The notes below the pieces were generated by a model. It ran no database searches. It was given only the letters and a program-made list of their open reading frames with translations, and was not told the DNA's origin. Shown one piece after another: positions 26,684 through 35,431 of a DNA stretch of 64,000 nucleotides. The position numbers were made by a program, and so were the translations under genes. Origin of the DNA: Myxococcales bacterium (GTDB taxonomy: Bacteria > Myxococcota > Myxococcia > Myxococcales > Myxococcaceae); contig JACPVI010000087.1 in NCBI GenBank assembly GCA_016191815.1, positions 20,569 through 84,568 on the forward strand, in the 5' to 3' direction. Position 1 is the stretch's first letter. Each line of letters starts with the position of its first letter.

Positions 26684-27838
26684 TCACAGCGGCGCGAGAT
26701 CGCGCCAGAGAAGCTTCATAGGGACTGCCCGGATCAGCTTGTCGAGCGCATGGGTCTCGTCACCGTCATAGATCACCTCGAGCCTTTCCATCCCAAGGTC
26801 GGCGAGCGCTGCCCGCATCGAGGGCGTCGTCGCTGGGGCATCGGTGTACTTCATCTCGAACCCGTATCGGCGCGAGCCGCGCACGATGAGGAGGTCCAGC
26901 TCCGCCCCGCCGTGGGTCGCCCAAAAGAAGCACTCCTCGCGCCGGGCGCCGAGTCGATGAATCACCGCCTCCAGGCAAAACCCCTCCCAGGACGCTCCGA
27001 CCTTGGGGTGCCTTTCGAGCTGCACTCGATCGGCGATATCGAGCAAGGTGTGCAAGACGCCGCTGTCGCGGAGGTAGAGCTTGGGCGACTTCACCTGGCG
27101 CTTGGAGATGTTCGCAAACCAAGGGGGCAGCAGCCGGACCATGAAGGCGCTCGCGAGCAGGTCCGTGTAGCTGCGAACGGTATGGTCGCTCACCCCCATG
27201 GACCGCCCGAGCTCCGACCAGTTGAGGATCTGCCCGTGAAGGTGCGCGAGCATCGTCCAGAAGCGGTAGAGCGCTGGCGACGCGACGCCGACGCCGAGCT
27301 GCGGCACGTCCCGCTCGAGGAACGACCGCACGTACTCCCGGCGCCAATCGTTGCTGGCCTTGAGCGACCTCGCCACCAAAGAGGGCGGAAACCCGCCCCT
27401 GAGCCACAGCTCTCGCAGCCGTGCAGGACCGACCTCGTCAGGAGTGAGACCGCCGAGCTCGTAGTAGGCGACGCGGCCCGCGAGCGACTCGGAGGTCTGG
27501 CGCAACAGCGGCCCGGTGGCGCTCCCCAGGACCAGGAAGCGTGCCCGACCCGCATCGGCGAGCACGCGCAGGGAGGGAAAGAGGTCGGGGCGCCGCTGGA
27601 CCTCGTCCAGCACCACCAGGCCGCGCAACGGCTCCAGCGCCTGCATCGGGCGTTCGAGCCGGCGCAGATCGCGCGGGTCTTCGCAGTCGAAGTGGTGGGT
27701 CGGCCCGCGCCAGGCCTGCTCGATCTGCCTGGCGAGCGTCGTCTTGCCCACTTGTCGCGCACCCACGATGACCACCACGCGAAAGCTCCGCAGCAGCGAT
27801 CTCACGCGGCGCAGGTGGTCGGTTCGGGCGAGGAGCAC
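26684..27838 (-). CDS. AAA ATPase with DUF4143 domain
   Basis: A 384-residue P-loop ATPase. An in-frame TAG just upstream forces the GTG start at 27838. Walker A is GARQVGKTT (near residue 26) and Walker B is VVLDEVQRRP; the DUF4143 part covers about 190-345 (RDVPQLGVG, YLRDSGVLHTLLD, HGGAELDLLIVRG). The C-terminus has FEMKYTDAP, an Mrr-like nuclease-like Lys/acidic pattern typical of this family. Such proteins are common, mobile and of unknown function. The stop is 10 bp from the GTG of glgA downstream. It looks inserted between two GlgA-like genes. Confidence 0.88.
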   Translation of the reverse strand: MLLARTDHLRRVRSLLRSFRVVVIVGARQVGKTTLARQIEQAWRGPTHHFDCEDPRDLRRLERPMQALEPLRGLVVLDEVQRRPDLFPSLRVLADAGRARFLVLGSATGPLLRQTSESLAGRVAYYELGGLTPDEVGPARLRELWLRGGFPPSLVARSLKASNDWRREYVRSFLERDVPQLGVGVASPALYRFWTMLAHLHGQILNWSELGRSMGVSDHTVRSYTDLLASAFMVRLLPPWFANISKRQVKSPKLYLRDSGVLHTLLDIADRVQLERHPKVGASWEGFCLEAVIHRLGARREECFFWATHGGAELDLLIVRGSRRYGFEMKYTDAPATTPSMRAALADLGMERLEVIYDGDETHALDKLIRAVPMKLLWRDLAPL

Positions 27839-27957
27839 CTCGAAACGCTACCATGAACATTCGCAGTCATACTTCGACTTTTCACGGTCGAGAAGCGGGA
27901 GCAATCGAAGCTTGCTTGAGGATTCGCACCGCCTGCCTCGCAGGATAGCCTCTGAGG

Positions 27958-29421
27958 ATGCCACGGCCGCTGCGCGTCCTCTTCGTCAGCGCGGAGTGCA
28001 CGCCCTTCACCCGAGGCGGAGGCCTGGGCGAGGTGGCCCGCAGCTTGCCCATCGCCCTGGGAAAGCTGGGACACCAGGTCAAGGTGGTCATCCCCTGGAC
28101 GCGGGCGGTGCCGGCCGAGCGGATGGGCGTCCGGCCGGTAGGAGAGCTTCGCTTCCCCTTCGATGGAGGCACCGCTTCGGCGATGCTCGGCAGCTCGCGC
28201 GCGCTCCCGGGCGTCGAGGTGCTCTTGGTGAAGAACTGGCGGCACCTCGCGCGCGTCTACGGGGGGCGGTACGACCGCTACGGAGTGGTGTCCGAGTATC
28301 GGCGGTTCTGGTTCTTCGCCTCGGCGGTGGCTCACCTCGCCGGGCGGGCCGACTTCTCGCCCGACGTGGTCCACTGCAACGACCACCACACCGCGATGGC
28401 CGCGGTGTTCCTCGCCCGGAGGCCCCAACGGCCGGGGCTGCTCCTCACCATTCACAATGCCCTCTTCCAGGGCAGCTTCGACATCCGATTCATCCGCCGG
28501 AGGCAGCTGGACAACGCCCGGAGCGAGCTGCCCGAGATGTCCTCGAGGAGGGCGCGCTTCGTCAACTTCCTCCGCCGTGGCATCCGGGCCGCCGACTTCG
28601 TGAACACCGTGAGCCCGAGCTACGCACAGGAGCTGCTCACGGGCGAGGAGGGCATGGGCCTGTGCGAATTCCTCCGCGAGAAGGGCGAGCGCTTCCTCGG
28701 CATCCTCAACGGCATCGACCTCGAGGCGAACGACCCAGCCCGCGACCCGGCCCTGCACGCGCCGTTCAGCTGGAAGGATCTCTCCGCGCGCCTGCGCTCC
28801 CGGAAGGCGCTGCTCCGATATGCCGGGCTGCCGGAAAAGAGCGCGCCCATCCTTGCGATGGTGGCCCGCCTCTACGAGCAGAAGGGCGTCGGGCTTTTGC
28901 TCCGCACGCTGGACCCCATCCTCTCGCTCGGCGCGCAGGTGGCGGTCTGCGGCGATGGGCTACCCGCGCTGGTTGGCGTGCTCCGCGCGCTTTCGGCCCG
29001 GCACCCGCACCAGCTCTCCTATCGGCCGTTCGACCGGGAGCGGGAGTCGCTCTACTACGCCGGCTCGGACATCTTCCTCATGCCTTCGCGCTGGGAGCCC
29101 TGCGGCCTCACCCAGCTCAAGGCGATGCGCTACGGCTCGGTGCCGGTGGTGCGCGCCACCGGGGGCCTCAAGGACACCGTGCGCGAACACGAGCCCACGC
29201 GGCCCGGGGGAAACGGCTTCCTCTTCTCCGAGTACGACCCTTGGGCCTTCCACGCCGCGGTGGTGAAGGCCCTGGCGGCCTTCGAGCGGCCCTCCGAGTG
29301 GCGCGCGCTCCAGGCGAGGGCGATGCGCGAGGACTTCTCCTTCGAGGCCTCGGCGAAGAAGTACGTCGAAGTCTACCGTCGGGCCGCCGCCGAGGGGCGT
29401 GGTAGGTTGCGGTCCACTTGA
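27958..29421 (+). CDS. Diverged GlgA-like glycosyltransferase (GT5)
   Basis: A 487-residue paralogue of the GlgA at 25222-26673, with the same order of motifs (FVSAECTPF, TIHNALFQGSF, GILNGIDLE, ARLYEQKGV, RWEPCGLTQLKAMRYG). The N-terminal sugar-nucleotide motif differs: RGGGLGEV in place of KTGGLAEV, so the key Lys is Arg. Activity or donor may therefore differ from a standard glycogen synthase. Its TGA overlaps the TTG start of the large kinase gene, which suggests translational coupling and a shared transcript with it. Confidence 0.85.
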   Translation: MPRPLRVLFVSAECTPFTRGGGLGEVARSLPIALGKLGHQVKVVIPWTRAVPAERMGVRPVGELRFPFDGGTASAMLGSSRALPGVEVLLVKNWRHLARVYGGRYDRYGVVSEYRRFWFFASAVAHLAGRADFSPDVVHCNDHHTAMAAVFLARRPQRPGLLLTIHNALFQGSFDIRFIRRRQLDNARSELPEMSSRRARFVNFLRRGIRAADFVNTVSPSYAQELLTGEEGMGLCEFLREKGERFLGILNGIDLEANDPARDPALHAPFSWKDLSARLRSRKALLRYAGLPEKSAPILAMVARLYEQKGVGLLLRTLDPILSLGAQVAVCGDGLPALVGVLRALSARHPHQLSYRPFDRERESLYYAGSDIFLMPSRWEPCGLTQLKAMRYGSVPVVRATGGLKDTVREHEPTRPGGNGFLFSEYDPWAFHAAVVKALAAFERPSEWRALQARAMREDFSFEASAKKYVEVYRRAAAEGRGRLRST

Positions 29422-32400
29422 ACACCCCGGCGCGCGGCAGCGAGCTCATCGGCCGCACCCTCGGCGAATTCGTCGTGCGGGAGAAACTCGGCGAGGGCGG
29501 TGCGGGGATCGTCTACCTCGCCGAACAGCCCTTGCTCGGCCGCGAGGCGGTGATCAAGGTCCTCCAGTCGCAGCTCGGGCGAGATCCCGACGCCACCCAG
29601 CGATTCCTCCGCGAGGCGAAGCTGGCCTCGAGGCTCGACCACCCCTTCTCCGCCCATATCTACGCGTTCGGCGCCGAGGAGGACGGCCTGCTCTGGATCG
29701 CCATGGAGCGCGTCCGCGGCATGCCGCTCGACGAGCTGCTCACCGCCAAAGGGCCGCTGCCCCTCGAGCGCTTCCTTCCCCTGCTCGAGCGGATCGCCGA
29801 GGTGGTCCACTCCGCCCACGAGCAGGGCATCGTCCACCGCGACCTGAAGCCGGCCAACGTGATGGTGCTCTCCCGGGCGGGAAGGCTTTTGCCCAAGCTC
29901 CTCGACTTCGGCATCGCCAAGCTCAAGGGCGACGTCCCCGCGCCCGAGCTGGCGGCGCCGGCGCATGGGCAAACCGCCGAGCTGCTCGAGCGCTCTCTCT
30001 CGGCCGAGCTGACCCACGAGGGGCGCATCGTCGGCTCCCCCCAGTTCATGGCCCCGGAGCAGTGGCTGGATGCGTCCGGCGCCGACTCCCGCGCCGACAT
30101 CTACGCGCTCGGAGCGCTCTCCTACCAGGCGCTCACCGGCAAGCCGCCCTTCTCCGGCACCACCGTCGGCCAGCTCGCCCGCGCCCACGCCCAAGGACCC
30201 ACGCCCAAGCTCGGCCCCGACTTCCCCTCCAAGCTCCAGGCGGCGCTGGACCGGGCGATGGCCAAGTCGCCCTCCGAGCGCTTCGGGACGGCGCTGGAGC
30301 TGGCCGCCGCCCTGCGCGCCGCCTCCGGCCTCGCCGGCGAAGGCCCTGCCCTGGCCCGGATGGATGAGGCGCTCTTGCAGGCGCTGATCGCCGAGGCGCC
30401 GCGGTGCATGGCCGAAGCCGGCGCCGCGCTGGACGCCGCCGCCAACGCCCGCGCCGCCGCCGACGCCGCCTGGCAGCTCTTCTCCACCTCGGTCCGCTAC
30501 CTGGGCCTGCTCGCGCTCGCCTCCAGGGCGCGGGCCGGTCCGGGCGGGCCCTCCGACGAGCCCGAGGTCCAGGCCGCGCTCCGGGTGCTCCAGGCCGACG
30601 GGCTCTCCGACGCGGGGTGGGTGGAGCTCACCCGCTCCTTGGTTCGGCCGTTCGCCACCCGCCGCGAGGTACATCCCTTGCCGGAGCTGGTGGAGCTGTT
30701 CGAGGGCCGAGGGCCTTTGCCGCTCGAGGAGCTGCTCTCCTTGCGCGCCGAGGCGGAGCGCGACCCGCCGCCGGGAGAGAAAGCGCGCGACATCCTCCCA
30801 AGGCTGCTCTCTCAGCTCGGCAGCTTCGTGCACGCCCTCTCCTTCCTCTGGGAGTACCAGCTCGTCGTCCCCAGGCGGGCCGGCGAAGGCGGGCAGAAGG
30901 CCGAGCGGTGGATGGGCGCGAGGCGGTCTCGCCAGCCCATCACCGAGGTGCGCGGTCCCCCGTTGCCCCCAGGGCAGCCTGTGCTGGTGGACGGACAGGG
31001 GCAGCTGGTGGTCCCGCTCTGGCCGCTCCTCCAGGTCGCCGAGCCGTCTCCCGGCTCACCGGAGGAGCTGTTCCTCTTCTCCCGGCGGGGTCGCTACGGG
31101 GCGAAGCTTTTGGCGCTGCCTTCCGAGTTCGAACGCCAGGACGAGCAGCTCTGGGAGTGGTTCCGGCGACACCTGCTCCCCGAGGTGGCGGATTCGGGGC
31201 GGGCGCCCGAAGAGGAGCGCGCCCCCTACCGCGGGCTGTCCGCCTTCACCGCCTCCGACGCGGAGATGTTCTTCGGCCGCGAGCGCGAGGCGGAGGCCTT
31301 CCTCAACCGCCTCCGGGTGACGCCGATGCTGGCGGTGGTGGGCGCCTCCGGGGCGGGGAAGAGCTCCTTCGTCCAGGCCGGAGTCGTGCCGCTCTTGCCG
31401 CCGAGCTGGCGCACCATCACCGTGCGGCCCGGTGGCGCGCCCTTGGCCGCCCTCTCGGAGCGGCTGAGGGCTGAGGGCATCGGCCCTGTGGACCTCTCCT
31501 CTCGGCCGCAAGCCCTCCTCGAGGCGCTGGAGGAGCTGGCAGGCGGCGCAGTGGCCTTGCTGGTGGTGGACCAGTTCGAGGAGCTGGTCACTCTGTGCCT
31601 CGACCAAGAGGAGCGCGGCCAGTACTCCTCGCTGCTCTCCTCGGCGGCGAGGCCGGACGGGAAGGTGCGGGTGGTGCTCACCCTGCGCGACGACTTCCTC
31701 ATGCGGGCCCAGCAGCTCCCCGGGATGCGGGAACGGCTCGCCCAGGGCCTGCAGCTGGTCAACACCCCGGTGCCCGAGGAGCTGTTGCGCATCGTGGTCG
31801 AGCCGGCCCGGCGACTGGGCTACGGCTTCGACCCGCCGGAGCTAGCGGAGCAGATGGTGGGCGCGGTGGCCGATCAACCGGGGGCCCTGGCGCTGCTCTC
31901 CTTCACCGCCTCCAAGCTGTGGGAGCTCCGAGACCGCCACTTCAAGCACCTCACCCGGCGAGCCTACGAGGCGCTGGGGGGAGTGGGCGGCGCCCTCGCC
32001 CGCCACGCCGAGGAGATGCTGGAGCAGATGCCCCCCGAGGAGCAGCGGCTGGTGCGCGAGGCCTTCCGGCACCTGGTCACCGCGGAGGGCACCCGGGCGG
32101 TGCTCACCCGGAACGAGCTGAGGCAACTGCTCGGCAAGGGCGAGCCCGCCGATTCCGCGATGGAGCGGCTGATCCGCTCGCGCCTGCTGGTGTCCAGCGA
32201 GGGCGAGTCCGAGGGGCTGGAGCGGTTGGAGGTGACGCACGAGGCGCTGCTCTCTGCCTGGCCCAGGCTGGTGAGGTGGCGGCAGGAGGACGCCGAGAGC
32301 GTCCGGCTGAGGGACCAGCTCCGCGTCGCCGCCAGGCAGTGGGATGCGCGCGGCCGCCCGAAGGGGCTGCTCTGGCGGGACGAGGCCCTGGCCGAGTATC

Positions 32401-34736
32401 GGCTGTGGCGGGCCCGCTACAGAGGCGCCTTGACCGACGCCGAGGAAGCCTTTGGCCGCGCCAGCCTGGGGGCCGAATCGCGCGCCCGGGCGTTCAAGCG
32501 GCTCTTGGTGGGCGGGGCGATGGCGGTCCTCTCGGTCAGCCTGTTGTTCGTCTACCAGGCCTACTCGCGCTCGAGGGCCGCGCTGATGAAGGGCTACCAG
32601 GAGCAGGGCCGCCAGGCCTACCTCGCCGGAGAGCCGCTGCGGGCGCTCGCCTTCTTCGGCGCCGCCTACGAGGAGCGCTCCGCCGACAGCGCCTTCCAGT
32701 TCTTGCTCGGCCGGGCCTTCCGGAGCCTCTCGGCGCAAGAGCTCGTCCTGCGCGGGCACCAGGGCCGCATCTTCGCGGCGCACTTCAGCCCCGACGGCTC
32801 GAAGCTCCTCACCGGCGGAGAGGACGGCACGGCGAAGCTGTGGGACTCGCACAGCGGGGCGCTGCTACGCGAATTCCAAGGCACCCAGGGCGAGCTGCAC
32901 CATGTGCTCTTCACGCCCGACGGCCGGCGGATCCTGGGAGTGGGGAAGACGGGAAGCTCACCCGAGGTCTGGGATGCCGAAAGCGGGCGGCTGCTCTTCA
33001 GGCTGGAAGGACACAAAAAGCGCGTCACCTTCGCCGACGTGAGCCCGGGCGGGGAGCACATCCTCACCGCCGGGGAGGACGGGACTGCGAGGCTTTGGGA
33101 CGCGGCCTCGGGCGCGCTGCTCGCCACTCTGCAGGGGCATGGGGCCCGGGTGCACTTCGCCTGGTTCAGCGCCGACGGCCGAAGGTGCCTCACCGGCGGC
33201 GAGGACAAGACCGCGCGGGTGTGGGAGGTGGCCACCGGCGCGCAGGTTTCGGTCTTCCGCGGGCACGCGCAGGCGGTCTTCGCCGGAGGCTTCTCGCCCG
33301 ATGGCAAGCTGGCGGTGACCGCGGGCGAGGACTTGACAGTCGCGGTCTGGAATTCGGAGGACGGGCAGCCGCTCTTCGCGCCTTTCTCCCCCCACCGCCG
33401 AAAGGTGCTGCACCTGCGGCTGAGCCCGGACGGGCGCTGGCTGGTGACCGCCAGCGAGGACGGGACGGCCGCGGTCGCCTCGCTCGCCGACGGCAAGGTG
33501 CGCCACTACCTGCGCGAGTCCGGCCAAGTCTTGATGGCCCGGTTCAGCCCCGATGGCCGGAGAATCGCCACCGTGGGAGGTGAAGGCCGGATCCACCTCT
33601 GGGATACACAGAGCGGGCGCCACCTCGCCGCGCTCGCCGGCCACGTGGACACCGTGGGCTTCGTCTCCTTCGACCCGGAGGGCAGCCGGCTCGCCAGCGC
33701 CGGCTACGACGGCACCGCCCGGCTGTGGGACGCCCGGTGGACGCCGTACCTCTTCCGGCAAGAGCACGCCGACGAGCCGGCCTCGGGCTGCCTCTCGGGA
33801 GACGGCGGCCTGGCGGCAATCTCCAGCGCGCGCGAGGTCAAGCTGTGGAACACCAGGAGCGGCGAGCTGCTCGCCGCCCACGACCGTTCGGCTCTCTCCG
33901 CGAGAATGCTGCCCTGGGTGGCCCTCGGCCCCGACGGCTCGCTGCTGGCGGTGGGCAACGGGGAGGTCGCCGAGCTGCGCGACTCGAGGACCTTCGAGCT
34001 TCGCCGCTCCCTGCGCGGGCATGAGCGTCCGCTGGTCCACGGCGCTTTCAGCCCCGATGGCTCGCGGCTGGCCACCACCTCGCTCGACGGCACCGCGAGG
34101 CTCTGGGATGTGGAGAGCGGCGCCTTGCTCTTCGAGATGAAACATCCCGGCCCGGCCATCCTGGTCTCCTTCAGCCGCGACGGACGGCGGCTCGCCACTG
34201 GCTGCGTCGACCGGGTGGCGCGCGTCTGGGATGCGGCGAGCGGGCAGCTCGTCGCCGAGCTGCGCGGGCACGAGCAGACCGTCAACCACGCCTCGTTCTC
34301 CGCCGACGGCGAGCGGCTGCTCACCTCCAGCGACGACAAGACCGCCAGGGTGTGGAACCTCGCCACCAAGGGGCTGATCGCGACGCTCGATGGCCACGAC
34401 GCCGAGGTGTACGAATCGCACTTCAGCCCGGATGGGCATTTGGTCTTCACCGCCAGCGACGACGGGAATGCCCGGGCCTACGACGCGGAGAGCGGCAAGC
34501 TGCTCGAAGTGGTGGCCCAGCACGGCTCGGGGGTGAACTTCCTGGCGCTGAGCTCGGATGGAGCCAGGCTGCTCACCGGCAGCAAGGACAGGGCAGTGAC
34601 GCTGTGGGACATCTCTGCTCACCAGAGCACTCGAGCAGAGGTTGAGCGGATGATCCGCTGCCACGTGCCCTTCCGGCTAGAGGACGAGCTGCTGCTCCGA
34701 TCAGCAACAGACCCCTCCGCGTGCACGAGCCGTTGA
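29418..34736 (+). CDS. Ser/Thr kinase fused to STAND-type ATPase and 15 WD40 repeats
   Basis: A 1772-residue protein starting at TTG 29418, the only start in frame before the kinase Gly loop. The kinase (about 15-290) has GEGGAG, Lys47, HRDLKPAN at 140-147 and DFG at 163-165. An STAND-like NTPase follows (about 600-950) with FFGRERE, Walker A GASGAGKSS (642-650) and LLVVDQFEE (about 714-722). A single membrane helix is predicted at about 1028-1049. The C-terminal 650 residues hold 15 WD40-like repeats (SPDG, GHxx, ARLWD), enough for two propellers. Kinase and ATPase would be on one side of the membrane and WD40 on the other. The peptide genes begin 151 bp downstream on the same strand. Confidence 0.92.
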   Translation: MNTPARGSELIGRTLGEFVVREKLGEGGAGIVYLAEQPLLGREAVIKVLQSQLGRDPDATQRFLREAKLASRLDHPFSAHIYAFGAEEDGLLWIAMERVRGMPLDELLTAKGPLPLERFLPLLERIAEVVHSAHEQGIVHRDLKPANVMVLSRAGRLLPKLLDFGIAKLKGDVPAPELAAPAHGQTAELLERSLSAELTHEGRIVGSPQFMAPEQWLDASGADSRADIYALGALSYQALTGKPPFSGTTVGQLARAHAQGPTPKLGPDFPSKLQAALDRAMAKSPSERFGTALELAAALRAASGLAGEGPALARMDEALLQALIAEAPRCMAEAGAALDAAANARAAADAAWQLFSTSVRYLGLLALASRARAGPGGPSDEPEVQAALRVLQADGLSDAGWVELTRSLVRPFATRREVHPLPELVELFEGRGPLPLEELLSLRAEAERDPPPGEKARDILPRLLSQLGSFVHALSFLWEYQLVVPRRAGEGGQKAERWMGARRSRQPITEVRGPPLPPGQPVLVDGQGQLVVPLWPLLQVAEPSPGSPEELFLFSRRGRYGAKLLALPSEFERQDEQLWEWFRRHLLPEVADSGRAPEEERAPYRGLSAFTASDAEMFFGREREAEAFLNRLRVTPMLAVVGASGAGKSSFVQAGVVPLLPPSWRTITVRPGGAPLAALSERLRAEGIGPVDLSSRPQALLEALEELAGGAVALLVVDQFEELVTLCLDQEERGQYSSLLSSAARPDGKVRVVLTLRDDFLMRAQQLPGMRERLAQGLQLVNTPVPEELLRIVVEPARRLGYGFDPPELAEQMVGAVADQPGALALLSFTASKLWELRDRHFKHLTRRAYEALGGVGGALARHAEEMLEQMPPEEQRLVREAFRHLVTAEGTRAVLTRNELRQLLGKGEPADSAMERLIRSRLLVSSEGESEGLERLEVTHEALLSAWPRLVRWRQEDAESVRLRDQLRVAARQWDARGRPKGLLWRDEALAEYRLWRARYRGALTDAEEAFGRASLGAESRARAFKRLLVGGAMAVLSVSLLFVYQAYSRSRAALMKGYQEQGRQAYLAGEPLRALAFFGAAYEERSADSAFQFLLGRAFRSLSAQELVLRGHQGRIFAAHFSPDGSKLLTGGEDGTAKLWDSHSGALLREFQGTQGELHHVLFTPDGRRILGVGKTGSSPEVWDAESGRLLFRLEGHKKRVTFADVSPGGEHILTAGEDGTARLWDAASGALLATLQGHGARVHFAWFSADGRRCLTGGEDKTARVWEVATGAQVSVFRGHAQAVFAGGFSPDGKLAVTAGEDLTVAVWNSEDGQPLFAPFSPHRRKVLHLRLSPDGRWLVTASEDGTAAVASLADGKVRHYLRESGQVLMARFSPDGRRIATVGGEGRIHLWDTQSGRHLAALAGHVDTVGFVSFDPEGSRLASAGYDGTARLWDARWTPYLFRQEHADEPASGCLSGDGGLAAISSAREVKLWNTRSGELLAAHDRSALSARMLPWVALGPDGSLLAVGNGEVAELRDSRTFELRRSLRGHERPLVHGAFSPDGSRLATTSLDGTARLWDVESGALLFEMKHPGPAILVSFSRDGRRLATGCVDRVARVWDAASGQLVAELRGHEQTVNHASFSADGERLLTSSDDKTARVWNLATKGLIATLDGHDAEVYESHFSPDGHLVFTASDDGNARAYDAESGKLLEVVAQHGSGVNFLALSSDGARLLTGSKDRAVTLWDISAHQSTRAEVERMIRCHVPFRLEDELLLRSATDPSACTSR

Positions 34737-34755
34737 GCAATCGGGCTGCGCAGCT

Positions 34756-34788
34756 TGCGCACTCAACACCGTTCAACTCGAGCAAGGT
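34756..34788 (+). promoter_or_regulatory. Shared upstream element before peptide gene 1
   Basis: TGCGCACTCAAC (34756-34767) is followed after 12 nt by GAGCAAGGT (34780-34788), ending 99 nt before the ATG of peptide 1. The same two blocks with an 11-nt gap lie 101 nt before peptide 3. There is no good sigma-70 or sigma-54 consensus, so I read it as a common operator or promoter of unknown class. Confidence 0.45.
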
Positions 34789-34887
34789 CGGACGATCGGC
34801 GCGAGGGTGTTCACCAGGGATTCCGCATGGCTGGGGATGGGCGCCGATGGCGCTCGGCTTGCTACTGGCATTCGCGTGGAGGCAGGA

Positions 34888-35013
34888 ATGAAGAAAAAGC
34901 TCGAAATGGCGAAGCTGGACGCTCGGAAGCTCCGCGCGCTGGACGAGCGCGACCTGCTGAAGGTGATCGGTGGGGATAGCAGGGCGCGGGGACCGAAGGT
35001 CAACGACGGGTGA
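34888..35013 (+). CDS. Double-glycine-leader peptide 1 (predicted secreted peptide precursor)
   Basis: A 41-residue peptide. ATG 34888 is chosen because GGAGG lies at 34878-34882, 5 nt upstream; the frame is open further upstream from a GTG at 34807, but nothing there looks coding. The leader (MKKKLEMAK...) carries LDARKLRALDERDLLKVIGG, a bacteriocin-type leader with hydrophobic residues at -4, -7 and -12-like positions and Gly-Gly at -2/-1. Cleavage would release DSRARGPKVNDG, 12 residues. It shares leader residues with the next two genes and PKVN with peptide 2. Probable processing and export by the C39 transporter at 22035-24242 is inference. Confidence 0.8.
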   Translation: MKKKLEMAKLDARKLRALDERDLLKVIGGDSRARGPKVNDG

Positions 35014-35056
35014 TCAGATTTCACCTGTTTTCATGGAATACCGAGGAGCCACGTAC

Positions 35057-35191
35057 ATGACAAAGGGGTACAAGAAGGACCGCGTCGCGAAGGAGCTGAA
35101 ACTGGCGAAGCTGGACGTGCGCGCGCTTCGGGATCTCAGCGAGCAGGACTTGATGAGGGTAGTGGGCGGCGCGCCCAAGGTGAACTGGTAG
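35057..35191 (+). CDS. Double-glycine-leader peptide 2 (predicted secreted peptide precursor)
   Basis: A 44-residue peptide starting at ATG 35057 with GAGGAG at 35043-35048 as ribosome site. The leader includes LKLAKLDVRALRDLSEQDL and ends MRVVGG. The predicted mature part is only APKVNW (6 residues), sharing PKVN with peptide 1, so peptides 1 and 2 may be signalling molecules rather than pore-forming bacteriocins. It lies 43 bp after peptide 1 on the same strand and is followed by an intrinsic terminator, so peptides 1 and 2 probably form one transcript. Confidence 0.8.
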   Translation: MTKGYKKDRVAKELKLAKLDVRALRDLSEQDLMRVVGGAPKVNW

Positions 35192-35228
35192 CTGCCGCGC
35201 GCGCGAATCTTTCCCAGGGGACCTCCGA

Positions 35229-35259
35229 CCCCGCCGAGCTGATCGGCGGGGTTTTTTTT
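35229..35259 (+). terminator. Intrinsic terminator after peptide 2
   Basis: A perfect 8-bp stem CCCCGCCG (35229-35236) and CGGCGGGG (35244-35251) with a 7-nt loop is followed directly by eight T (35252-35259). This is the clearest Rho-independent terminator in the window and separates the peptide 1-2 transcript from peptide 3. Confidence 0.92.
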
Positions 35260-35298
35260 CTTCTGACAAGGCCGCTTGCGCAGGAGCGATGCGCCGAC

Positions 35299-35330
35299 TG
35301 CGCACTCAACCTGCTCCGATTGAGCAAGGT
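35299..35330 (+). promoter_or_regulatory. Shared upstream element before peptide gene 3
   Basis: TGCGCACTCAAC (35299-35310) and GAGCAAGGT (35322-35330), the same two blocks as before peptide 1, end 101 nt before the ATG of peptide 3. Its place just after a terminator supports a separate promoter for peptide 3. Confidence 0.45.
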
Positions 35331-35431
35331 GCGATGCCGGCCCCGAATGTCTTCCCAGCCTGTTCTTGGGCGGTTGCAGATTTCCAAGGCTGGCGTCCCG
35401 ATTGCTAGTGAGTAGGGGTGGAGGTGTCGCC

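Noticed and set aside
24166..26721. 851-codon open frame on the + strand
   Set aside because: It is antisense to the C39 exporter, HlyD and GlgA genes, all of which have complete catalytic motifs. Its product is Arg/His/Gln-rich without any domain; a GC-codon artefact.
34807..34887. GTG-start extension of peptide 1
   Set aside because: The extra 27 residues have no conservation with the other leaders, and GGAGG sits directly before ATG 34888.
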